In this document: piece by piece, positions 21,418 through 30,600 of the stretch | Position numbering within the stretch: position 1 is the first letter of the stretch | Layout: every line of letters begins with the position of its first letter | NCBI GenBank assembly: GCA_963978895.1 | Contig: CAXBUH010000067.1 | Coordinates: 1-64,000 of the forward strand | Direction of reading: 5' to 3' | Length of the DNA stretch: 64,000 nucleotides | DNA from: Erpobdella octoculata | Lineage: Eukaryota > Annelida > Clitellata > Hirudinida > Erpobdellidae | Program-made: the position numbers and the translations under genes | Notes under the pieces: generated by a model | The model's input: only the letters and a program-made list of their open reading frames with translations | Told to the model about the DNA's origin: nothing | Database searches by the model: none

Positions 21418-22582
21418 TTAGTTTTGAGAAACTTCAATGAAATTGACATGCGTCTCATTTTTTTCTAAAATTTTCCAACCTGGAAAAATAAAAAGGTATA
21501 ATAAAAAATAGATTGAAAAAAATAATTTTTCTAACAATTTATTTGATGTTTGTTTTATATCAATTTAAATCAAACCCATGTGTTTGAACTATCCTCACTT
21601 TCAACAACAAGTTTCAAATTTTTGATATTGTTGTTGTTATAAACCTTTGTAATCGTTTTATTTGGAAACCCCTTTTGCAAAACAAAAGCAAAATGTTTTC
21701 CTGGTCCTAAATTTTGAGTTTCTAAGCCAAGAGATTCATAATAATTTTTTTCTTTTTTACCATTACTTGAAAACCAATTAAAATTGTCGACATATCCAAC
21801 AAGAATGGTTTTGTTTAGCAAATTCTTAATAGTTTATGGCAAAACAAAATATGTATCATCTTTAAAATGATTTTGTAAAAAAGTTTGAACAAAAACTATA
21901 AATCTCACATTCATATGCTGTTCGAAATTTTTATACCATGAATCAAATTCACACGTTGCATTTAAATTCCAGGTACAGTTCATATGTTCAAGAACCGCAA
22001 TATAACAGCTCTTTTCAAAAACAAGTATTTCAGCTTCATTACTATTTTCTAAAAATCCTGATTTTGAAGCAGTGCTTTTAAACGCTTTTATTTCTAAATG
22101 ACAAATGTCTACAAACAATTAAATAAAATACGAAAACACTTTGCTGGAGACTTAAAAATAGTATTTTACCCAACTATATAGTTTCTGCTTGAGAATTTAA
22201 TTAAAAAATGTATTTTTTTAAATTGAATTTATTTTGATTACTTACTTTTATTTGAATACATACAACAGTTTTGTTGAGAAAAAACCAGAGGATGAGGCAC
22301 CGTAGAATATAAATAACAATAAATTTTGGAACTACTTAGATATTTGACAGTTCTCACACTAGAACAATCTGGTCTTGAAAAACATTTCAGACAACAAGTC
22401 AAATCGTTCTTCTTTTGTATCGCACTTGCAGTTGCTCCATTTTCAATAATTAAAATTTCTAAATAATTTGAAGTAAAAACACAACTTTTTTTTATCATTA
22501 AAATGAACAACAACAAATGTATAGTTTTTTTAGAGCTGATTTTGAGAAACCCGATAAAAACTAACCACCAAAACAACAACAT
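21418..22582 (-). pseudogene. Secreted PAN-ILEI-like protein, copy E (three exons, one stop)
   Basis: Exon 1 is 22582-22246, exon 2 is 22108-21599 and exon 3 is 21479-21418. The start at 22582 gives MLLFWWLVFIGFLKISS as signal. The PAN-like module reads DLTCCLKCFSRPDCSSVRTV, then YCYLYSTVPHPLVFSQQNCC. Exon 2 has NICHLEIKAFKSTASKSGF, a divergent middle, NKTILVGYVDNF, LGLETQ, FAFVLQKGFPNKTITKVY and LKLVVES. Exon 3 is WKILEKNETHVNFIEVSQN with TAA. All borders follow copies C and D (GTAAGT/TGTAG; GTGAGG/CCAG), phase 1. One in-frame TAA follows FVLP (about 21834-21836) in otherwise open exons. Apart from that stop the gene is complete, so it could be a very recent pseudogene or an allele. It is highly diverged from copies A and D. 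Confidence 0.65.
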
Positions 22583-22639
22583 TTCTATACCAAACGATGT
22601 AATCACCAAAAATAAAACCTGAACGTTTTTAATAAAATT

Positions 22640-24540
22640 TTAATTGTGAAAAATTTTTTCAACTATGTTAAATTAATTAGAAAAAAAAACAGAAAATAAA
22701 AATAATAATTAACTAGTCAAAAATAATTATCAAAAATTACGAATTCAGTGCGGTTCAACTCAACTTTTTTGGTAAGTAGATTGTTACTAGCTTCTAAGCT
22801 GTTGGCTCAAGCTCAAACTATTTATCTAAAAAAACACAGCGACTCTAAAATATAATGTTTATATAAAAATATAATAATAAACGTTTTCTACGTAACATTT
22901 CATCAGAAGTGAAAAGAGTACAAAACAAATGTCAAAACCGGATAAAGTGGTTTCTTTTGAAGCAGTTGACGTGGAAATGTTTCCACTGTCATTCCTAGAA
23001 TTTCCTCATTAAATATGAATCTATGTGCCTATTGCTAGTCTCGATTAGTTTCATCATTGTACTTTATTTTATTTGCGATTATAATGCAAAGTAACGTTTA
23101 AGTCGATGCAAAATAAAAAATGAATTTTTTTAAGTTTTAAGCGAAATTCGGCATTTTATTCATTTTCAAATTACTTGAAGAAATAAAAAATTGTCTTTTG
23201 AGTTCAACACAATTTTATACGGATTGAGCTTGCATGTGTTTTATTGTTTAAAAAAACTTAATAAGTTGTTAATTTATATGAAAGCATAATAAAACTAATA
23301 GCTACAAAACGTTTTTCAAGTCAGATAAAAAAAACATAAAATTTTCTTTCATCACAATTTAGCTGGAAACAGTTGTAAAATTATAATGCTTCCAGGTAAC
23401 TGTTTTTCTATAAAAAACAAAACGTTTAAAATGTTTTTTTTCTTTTTTTCCAACAAAAACGTTTTGTGTTTTGATTATAGCAGCTCTTTTATAGAACTAA
23501 TTTGCCAACCATTCAATCTTTCATTCAAACTTTGTCGGTTGTTTTTTTTCTATTAAAACTCTTGGCAAGAATAATAATATTACAGTTTTTATAGATTTTT
23601 ATTATGCTGAATTTTTTCCCGATAAACGTTGTAGTTGCAATTGCTACGCTTGTGGTATACCTAAAAGACATTCGCATTTAAGCGTCCTTAAAACGGCTTC
23701 TGCTGCATACGGCGCTATATAAATTGGTGTATGAAAATGTTTGCACGTACAATCATAGTCGAATCCTGCCGGCGTCACTAGCGTTTGCAAAGAATTTGGG
23801 TAGAGTGTGGGTAAGCTGTAGCTGGCGCTGATTGTTTTGTCCAGGTGTGACTGAAGTTAGTAAAGTGATTTGTGGCTTAGAGGTCTAAGGATTAAAGCCA
23901 CGTTAAACAATGTCAAACTTTATTCGAATAATATCTGGCTTATAATATTGTTAATAATATTTTTTTGAAAATATTTTAGGGGTTTATATTAAAGGCTAGA
24001 TTTTGGCGAGATCGAAAAATTGTGATCCTATGAAAACTTAAAAAAAATTTTCTGAAGTCTGTTGTTAAATGACAGTTGTGTCGTAATGTATTGTATAGAA
24101 TATTAGTTTGTAATTTAACATTTGTTTAATTTTGGTACTGTGATTTTATTATAACATTAATCAGTAAAACTCAAAACCATTGATAAACGCATAGAATAAA
24201 TTTAATTTAGAATTACAAAAAACTTCTTTCGTGTGTATTGCTGTTTTTATTTAAATAAAACTCAAAACTAAGTTTGTGTATATGAGCAAAAATCAGAGAA
24301 TGTGCTTCTTTCAATAATAGAAAATGGAAAAAAATATCTACAGCTATGTAGATAAATAATTATGACAATGTTACTTTCTAATAAAGTCACAGGTGCATAA
24401 AACGTTGATGGTGAAAATGTGCAAATGTGGAAAAAAAATCTGCTATTGATTCATTATAAAAATTTTCAATTTGAAAATTTAATGATATTAAAAAATTCAA
24501 ATGCTTTCGCTTCAATTTAAATGCACACTATTTTAATATT
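22640..24540. other. AT-rich interval without recognised genes
   Basis: No coding signal. A short GC-richer patch at 23680-23840 (CGGCTTCTGCTGCATACGGC) may be a repeat fragment. Confidence 0.45.
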
Positions 24541-24551
24541 TTGCACACAAT

Positions 24552-24750
24552 AAATGGCAAACTATAATTAATAAATGCAAACTATAACTAATAAATGCAA
24601 ACTATAATTAATAAATGCAAACTATAATTAATAAATGCACACTATAACTAATAAATGCAAACTATAATTAATAAATGCAAACTATAATTATTAAATGCAA
24701 ACTTTAATTAATATTAACTAACTATAATTAATATTTGCTAACTATAATTA
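24552..24750. repeat. 20-bp minisatellite, left arm
   Basis: About ten tandem units of AACTATAATTAATAAATGCA. The array resumes at 25625 with ATATTTGC in place of ATAAATGC, and the Helitron lies between the arms. Confidence 0.85.
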
Positions 24751-24751
24751 A

Positions 24752-25612
24752 CTAGAGATAGCCCGTCAAAAATGACGGAAGTTTTAAAATACGGCGCCCG
24801 TTATTATAAAAATAGTCAACAAAAACAAAATGACATTTGATAACCATAAAAAAAATTTATATATAAGCAAATTTAATTAAATTTTTTATTGGGTTTAAAT
24901 TTTTAATTTACTAACGTATTTCATATAAATTCAAAGGATGTGAAAATTAAAGTGTGCAATAATTAGTTATTATTATTAAAGAATTTCAGTATACACGACA
25001 TTTCTTGTGAATTGACGGCCATCGTTGAGAAGTGGTCCTTGCTGTGGATTTGGTTCAAATAGGCATTAAATATGTTCCGGCATCAGTTAAACATCTATCA
25101 CACTCTTCATCTGATTCGAGAAGGCCTCGTGCCAAAGCTGCAGCTTTGAACGTTTCGCACAAATTACCATCAAACGTATGCAGAAACTCAAAAGTTGTTG
25201 CTCCAGGAACATGTAACAGCAGTAATCTCAAGTAAAAACGCTCTTCATCCTTCACGCTCACTGTGTACATTCTCGCAATCGTTTTTTCGCCTCCTCTTTT
25301 CCGCTCTTGCCATTGACCACGTACGTACACGAAATGATAAGCGATATCTGTGTATAAATGAACTTGTGCCGCTGGATTATTTGTATTGAGCTCGAACCAT
25401 GATTCAAGTTTCGTTTTTCCAATTCGTGCAGCAAGCAGAGCTTCTTCTTCCCGACCTTCTTCAAAAACACTTTGTATGTATGTATATATATATGTATATA
25501 TATATATGTATATATATCTATATATATATATATCAATGATAAAAAAATTGTATTTAATAACTACTATACGACTAATTACGTAAGCGTGACAGAATCAGCC
25601 AGTGACGTGGTC
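24752..25612 (-). mobile_element. Helitron with Rep-Hel fragment inserted in a minisatellite
   Basis: On the minus strand it ends with hairpin CCGTCA-TTTT-TGACGG, GCTATCT, then CTAG (24752-24755) followed by T. Its subterminal 250 bases recur as a shorter copy at 35627-35874. The interior carries a Helitron protein fragment. A TA/TATG microsatellite sits at 25470-25535. Both outer sides are the same 20-bp minisatellite, so the element landed in the array. The 5' end is estimated near 25610 from the return of the array. Confidence 0.75.
25055..25450 (-). pseudogene. Helitron Rep-helicase fragment
   Basis: The minus strand encodes a stretch between the Rep and PIF1-helicase domains of Helitron proteins: a segment like NPAAQVHLYTDIAYHFVYV (with a frame change), QERKRGGEKTIARMYTVS, VKDEERFYLRLLLLHVPGAT, TFEFLHTFDG, then FKAAALARGLLESDEECDRC. 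This last pattern is diagnostic for Helitron helicases. It ends in LTDAGTYLMPI and a stop. Neither the HUH catalytic motif nor the helicase Walker motifs are present, so it is a remnant. Confidence 0.78.
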
Positions 25613-25624
25613 TACTATTATATT

Positions 25625-25735
25625 AATATTTGCATAACTATAATTAATATTTGCAAACTATAATTAATATTTGCTAACTATAATTAATATTTGCTAACTA
25701 TAATTAATATTTGCGAACTATAATTAATCATTTTT
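25625..25735. repeat. 20-bp minisatellite, right arm
   Basis: Five to six units of AACTATAATTAATATTTGCA, continuing the array at 24552-24750 on the other side of the Helitron. Confidence 0.8.
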
Positions 25736-25883
25736 TTATATGTAGTAACTGCCTACCATAGACAAAAAATAATAAATCACTGTTTCCATTTTTATCGAGA
25801 AGTCAACCTTTGTACACACTTCATATATTTCACTAAAATTTAACCGGATTCATAATTGAACCTTCGCCATTAAAAGAGCAATA

Positions 25884-26129
25884 ATGCAAGCAAAAAACAA
25901 TTCAGAAATTGACAATCTTCCAGAATACTGTTCTTCTGAAAGTGAGGATGAAGAACTTGTTTCAAACCTCAAAACACGAAAGGAAAAAATTGACAAAAAT
26001 TGGAAGCGAGAAAAAGTGTTTACCAGTTCAAAAGAAGCCGAAGACTTTGTTAAAAGTGAGAACTGGTGTGCTTGTTTTTGCACTAACAAGACTGAAGAAG
26101 GAACAAGCAAATTAAAAACGAATTTTTAA
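25884..26129 (+). CDS. Small acidic ORF resembling a MULE-type N-terminus
   Basis: 81 codons starting ATG. The acidic Ser/Glu lead (PEYCSSESEDEELVSNLK) is followed by a segment like the start of Mutator-type transposases: KVFTSSKEAEDFVKSENWCA, then CFCTNKTEEGTSK. It stops at TAA after KLKTNF. The WRKY/FLYWCH-like continuation and the transposase are missing. The last codons and 3' flank (26101-26185) are repeated at 26927-27005. A truncated transposon gene is the likeliest explanation; a functional small protein cannot be excluded. Confidence 0.35.
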   Translation: MQAKNNSEIDNLPEYCSSESEDEELVSNLKTRKEKIDKNWKREKVFTSSKEAEDFVKSENWCACFCTNKTEEGTSKLKTNF

Positions 26130-26182
26130 AACCCAATACTTTTATATGTAATTAAAACACAAATTTTGCAATCAATTTTTTA

Positions 26183-26854
26183 CCAATGCTTTTATTAACT
26201 CGTCGTCTCTGTTTCTCTGTCTGTCTGTTTCTCTGTTTGTTTCAAATCTTGCAATCAATTTTTGATTCACTTCCTGATGATAGATTTTTTTCAAATTTTG
26301 CATACATGCTCAAAATAGAAGACAATGCAATATTCAATTATTATTTTTACAATAAGTCAATTAATTTAGTTAATTTTCTTGAGGGTTTTATCGAGGGGTT
26401 TCTTCAGGGTTTTCTTGAGGGTTTTCTTGAGGGTTTTCTTGAGGGTTTTCTTGAGGGTTTTCTTGACCACAAAACGCTAACCGACTGGCAGACTATTTTA
26501 CCAAGTTAACACGAACCACACTCACTGACCGCGATTCTCAAGCGTGTACGAAATTTTCATGAAAATAGTTGAGATATTTAAATTCGATGCTTTTTGATGA
26601 TATTTTTATTATTATTACCAATGCTTTTATTAACTCGTCGTCTCTGTTTCTCTGTCTGTCTGTTTGTTTCTCTGTCTGTCTGTTTGTTTCTCTGTCTGTC
26701 TGTTTGTTTCTCTGTCTGTTTCAAATCTTGCAATCAATTTTTGAGTCACTTCCTGATGATAGATTTTTTTCAAATTTTGCATACATGCTCAAAATAGAAG
26801 ACAATGCAATATTCAATTATTAGTTTTACAATAAGTCAATTAATTTAGTTAATT
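26183..26854. repeat. Tandem duplication with minisatellites
   Basis: The block 26183-26369 (starting CCAATGCTTTTATTAACTCG) recurs at 26617-26854 with over 90% identity. The second copy has an expanded 20-bp TCTCTGTCTGTCTGTTTGTT array. Between them lies a 12-bp array of GAGGGTTTTCTT units (about 26381-26466). Apparent ORFs here are repeat artefacts. Confidence 0.75.
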
Positions 26855-27017
26855 TTAATTAATTTCGATATTTCGATATAATTAAGATATTTCGACTTTA
26901 ATATAAAAAAAAAGAGTAATATAAGAAACAAGTAAATTAAAAACGAATTTTTAAAACCAATGCTCTTATATGTAATTAAAACACAAATTTTGCAATCAAT
27001 TTTTTCTTATATTAACA

Positions 27018-27681
27018 CTTTCGGGTTCGAGTTCGGGTTCGGGTATCAGAAAAAGACCGGGTAGTACCGAACTCGGGTTCGGGTACCCGTGACATTTATT
27101 AAATGATCTATGCGTCACAGTCATTTTATTGGCAAATGTGTAAGCTAGTACACTAATCCGCCTGATTACCCGACCGGACCAAGCCACGGAAAAAATTATT
27201 AAATGACAATAATTTAAGAGGTAACGTATTATACTAATCGCAAGCCATGCAAGTTTTGTATTATCACCTTTGCGTAACAAATAACACAAATAGGTCATTT
27301 TATTGGTGAGTGTGTAAGCTAGACCACTAATCCGCCTGATTATCTGGCCAGACCGAGCCACGAACGAGCTAAAATAATTAAGCCTCCTTCGGCCATAAAA
27401 ATCACATTATTTGGAAAGCTAACAAAATAACTTGTTAGAGTTTATTCAATACTTGTAATGTCCAATGGACTTGGATGAATTGATCGCTCTCGTTTGTAAA
27501 TGTATATACACTAGGTAAATTTAAAATCAATCCAGGAATTTGAAATCATAAGCCAGTACCCGAACCCGAACCCGGTGTTTGGAAAACTACAAACCCGAAC
27601 CCGAAAACCTGAGTTTCACAAACCCGAACCCGAAAACTCTAGTTTCACAAACGCGAACCCAAACCCGTGACATCCCTAATA
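27018..27681. mobile_element. MITE-like unit with GGGTTC-rich inverted ends
   Basis: 27020-27100 is rich in CGGGTTCGGG, and 27556-27681 is rich in CCCGAACCCG and ends CCCGTGACATCCCTA. The two arms are inverted relative to each other. Two inner copies of a ~60-bp segment (ACTAATCCGCCTGATTA and flanks, near 27150 and 27330) add to the structure. Exact termini are uncertain. Confidence 0.45.
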
Positions 27682-27704
27682 TATATATATAATATATAAT
27701 ATAT

Positions 27705-27745
<41 letters not shown>

Positions 27746-27749
<4 letters not shown>

Positions 27750-27876
27750 CCCGCTCGCTCACTCGTTCCTCTCATTTTGTGACGGATTTAAAAAATTTTT
27801 ATCTCTATATTTGATTCCCCTTGACTCTCAAGGTTGTGTGAAAATTTCATTACAATCGGATGAATGGTGTAGCAAT
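27746..27876. repeat. Dispersed ~130-bp repeat, copy R3, split by a hAT
   Basis: Same unit as at 9172 and 19986. It is cut after GGTGTAGCAAT and resumes at 34171 with GCATAAAGGA, the hAT element lying between. The intact copies read AGCAATGCAT or AGCAACGCAT across this point. Confidence 0.8.
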
Positions 27877-27927
27877 CAGTGATGGGTTTTAACTACTTTA
27901 AAAGTAGTTAACTACTATATTTAACTA

Positions 27928-28161
27928 CCGTAAAACGGGGTGACTTTGCCCGTGCGGGTGACTTTGGCCCAGACTTTAAACGCATAAAAATATATTAAAA
28001 AAAAATTTTTTTTAAACTTTCGCTAGGTCACGCCATACATCACTACTATGCACACCTTTTTAGCATAATTGTTCATAGAAATATAATTTGTACTTTAAAA
28101 TATAGGTTGATTTATTTTGGGCCAAAGTCACCCGCACGGGCAAAGTCACCCCGTTTTACGG
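27928..28161. mobile_element. 234-bp MITE, Tc1/mariner-like, TA target
   Basis: Inverted repeats of about 44 bases (CCGTAAAACGGGGTGACTTT and onward to GGCCCA) at both ends are flanked by TA (27926-27927 and 28162-28163). AT-rich interior, no coding. It is nested in the AGTAGTTA-rich end of the hAT element. Confidence 0.85.
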
Positions 28162-28592
28162 TACTCATAAAAAAAGTAGTTAGTAACTATTTCCTAACTA
28201 CTTTAAACATCAGTAGTTATTAACTACCTCTTAACTACTGCCTAGTAGTTAACTACTTTTTAACATTAACCAATAAAACTTTTAAAATTTGCAGTTAAAT
28301 ACAAGTTAAATAAACCTGATTTTTCAAGCTCTTGGTTATTTATGTATGCCAAAAAATGTTCTTTAATCAAATATTTTTTGTTCATTGTTCAAAAAATTCA
28401 ATTTAAATTGGGAAATTATTGCAACAGCTGTTGCTAGAAGATATTCTTCATTTTCCAAAACAGGACCAAATCGTTTTTCTATACCTTGAGATAGTGCTTG
28501 TAAAAGAGCATTGATGGTTTTATCTGAACATGATGTTATTTTTTTAATCCTATAATGGTTTGAATAATGTGACCAATGTATGACTTTTCACT

Positions 28593-28937
28593 TTAGAAAA
28601 TATTCATTGCGGTGACTACTGGTTTTATAGTCTGAATGAACGATTTCAAAAAAGCAAACTCAATCTCTTTAAATGCAGCTTGCCCTAACTTCTTCTGACA
28701 ATCACAAACATTATTGAAAACTAGATTAACAATCTTTTCAACCAAATAGAATTTTGAGCACCGCCGTGTAACATTTGGCTTTATAAATGTTGAACCATTA
28801 ATGTCTTGTACAACCTCAGCATCTTTTACATTGTCATGAAAGGAGTTTGATAATGGTACAACATTTGCCATTGATCTATCATAAAGTTGTTTGTATTTCA
28901 AATTATCCCTTACTTTCAATGCACCAACACTTATCAC
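28593..28937 (-). pseudogene. hAT transposase fragment
   Basis: The minus strand encodes MISVGALKVRDNLKYKQLYD, RSMANVVPLSN, CSKFYLVEKIVNLVFNNVCD and FAFLKSFIQTIKPVVTAMNIF, resembling the region of hAT transposases around the conserved Trp and the long helical insertion. A homologous stretch with the same opening residues occurs at 63595-63720 in the second copy of this element. Frames before and after are broken and the catalytic residues are not identifiable. It belongs to the element bounded at 27877 and 34162. Confidence 0.6.
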
Positions 28938-29623
28938 GAAATTTAAGGTATGACTAGAAGTAGCCTGTCAAAAATGATCATTTTTGTGGTTTTTATCGAA
29001 CTATCGGATAATAACTAAAGAACGTTTTCTTCTCTGCCATTATCAATTGTGGTATCATCAAAAAATGTTCAATGCTTTGGAACAAACCTGGTTTAAGCAA
29101 ATTAAAATCACTAATTTTTATGCGTACTTTCGTAAGACAGTTTCAATATCTAGCGATGTTTTATTTTAAACTTTAAATCCAGCATTATGTTTGATGCAAT
29201 CAGATAACCTCTTGCATTATAAGCTTAGGAAAAACGTTTTGGATCTTTAGTACTGACAGTGTACAATTGCGTAAAAACCTTTATTAAACGTTTATTAAAC
29301 CTTAATAAACGTTTAGTTCAAACGCTCGTGGTTGTGCTCGTGGTGGCGGTTTCCCTGAATTCGACTTAGAATAATTTCGAAGTTAGATTAATTTCGAAGT
29401 TAGAACAATTTTGAAGTTAGAAGATTTTCGATAGAGTGGATCTTCTCAGATACAAAGATAAGTGTTATTTTTATTCTTACAATTAATGCAACGATTCGTG
29501 TTAAGAATAAAACTAACTTTGCTTAAACACGTTTTGTAAAAGGCTCGTGGGCGATAAGCCTGGTATTACCGGTCACAAATTATATTAGTGTAGGTTATTT
29601 CCAATTTTAAGGTTGTTTAAATT

Positions 29624-30595
29624 ATGCCTCCTAAAAATAAAAAAGAAATTTGTTTAGAAAACCCATCTCCTGCTGAGGTGCTTGGTCTTCGGCTTTGTGA
29701 CTGCTGTTTAAAATCGAATGAGGACAGTTTGAAGATCCTGGTAGAAATAAAAGAGTTACAGCCAACACATAATGAGCTTAGAGAAACTGCTCATGAAATA
29801 AGAGAGATGAAGCACGTTTTTAAAAAAAATGAGAACATGGCATTAGCAATAGAAAAGCAGGCTATTGAAATTAAAGAATTAATTTTGAAAATTGATAATC
29901 TCACGAGCAGCACGACGAAAAGTTTGGATGAAAACAAAAAGACTACAAAGGAGTGGTCTAGTTTGTTTAAAGAGAAGGTTGAAGGTTTGGTTTCAGGTGG
30001 ATCGGCACAGAAATCTGTGATGGAGTCCTGGGCAGGAGTTGTGGGGGAAGTGGTTAAGAAAAACGTGCAGGAGGTAAACAAAGAGGTGCATCTTGTTTGT
30101 AAAGCTATCGAGAAAACTAATAATAAAATTAAAATTAGCAACGATTTAGAAGATAGGGCAAATAACATTTTATTATACAGGGTAGCTGAATTAAAAGATC
30201 AAGATGTTACGAAATGCGTGTCTTATGATAAGACGCAAGTTCTTAAGCTATGTTCCCAATTATCAGGGGGGCATATTGGCGAATTTGCTATAAAAGCTAT
30301 ATTTAGACTAGGGGCTAAGAGTGATAAAATACGACCAATATTGGTAAAATTCAATGATAAAATTGCTAAAAATATTATAATGGAAAATTTAGTTAAGATT
30401 AGACAGTTAGATGAAAATCTGAAAAACGTTGGTATTAGTCACGATCTAAATGTCGAACAAAGATCCGAAAGAAATAGATTGGTGGAAGAAGCTAAAAAAC
30501 TGCAAAGTGAAAATACGGGGGAATTCATGTTTCGGGTAAGGGGTCCACCAGAAAATATGAAGGTAATAAAAATAAAAAAGAATGCAATCAGTTAA
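29624..30595 (+). CDS. LINE 2 ORF1 protein
   Basis: 323 codons, intact. The N-terminus has a small Cys cluster (LRLCDCCLKSNED) at residues 23-35. A predicted coiled coil rich in Glu/Lys/Leu follows (about 40-165). Then comes the segment ANNILLYRVAELKDQD...IKAIFRLGAKSDKIRPILVK...VGISHDLNVEQRSERNRLVE, which matches the RNA-recognition-like C-terminal half of CR1/Rex1-type ORF1 proteins and is paralogous to the LINE 3 ORF1 in this window. The expected role is RNA binding and particle formation. The stop lies 5 bases before ORF2. Confidence 0.75.
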   Translation: MPPKNKKEICLENPSPAEVLGLRLCDCCLKSNEDSLKILVEIKELQPTHNELRETAHEIREMKHVFKKNENMALAIEKQAIEIKELILKIDNLTSSTTKSLDENKKTTKEWSSLFKEKVEGLVSGGSAQKSVMESWAGVVGEVVKKNVQEVNKEVHLVCKAIEKTNNKIKISNDLEDRANNILLYRVAELKDQDVTKCVSYDKTQVLKLCSQLSGGHIGEFAIKAIFRLGAKSDKIRPILVKFNDKIAKNIIMENLVKIRQLDENLKNVGISHDLNVEQRSERNRLVEEAKKLQSENTGEFMFRVRGPPENMKVIKIKKNAIS

Positions 30596-30600
30596 ACGTT

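Noticed and set aside
24552..24750. Regularly spaced repeats considered as a CRISPR-like array
   Set aside because: Units abut with no spacers and differ by point changes; this is a tandem minisatellite in a eukaryotic genome.
26569..26823. Hydrophobic ORF with Cys/Leu/Ser repeats as a membrane protein
   Set aside because: It is encoded by a TCTCTGTCTGTCTGTTTGTT minisatellite.
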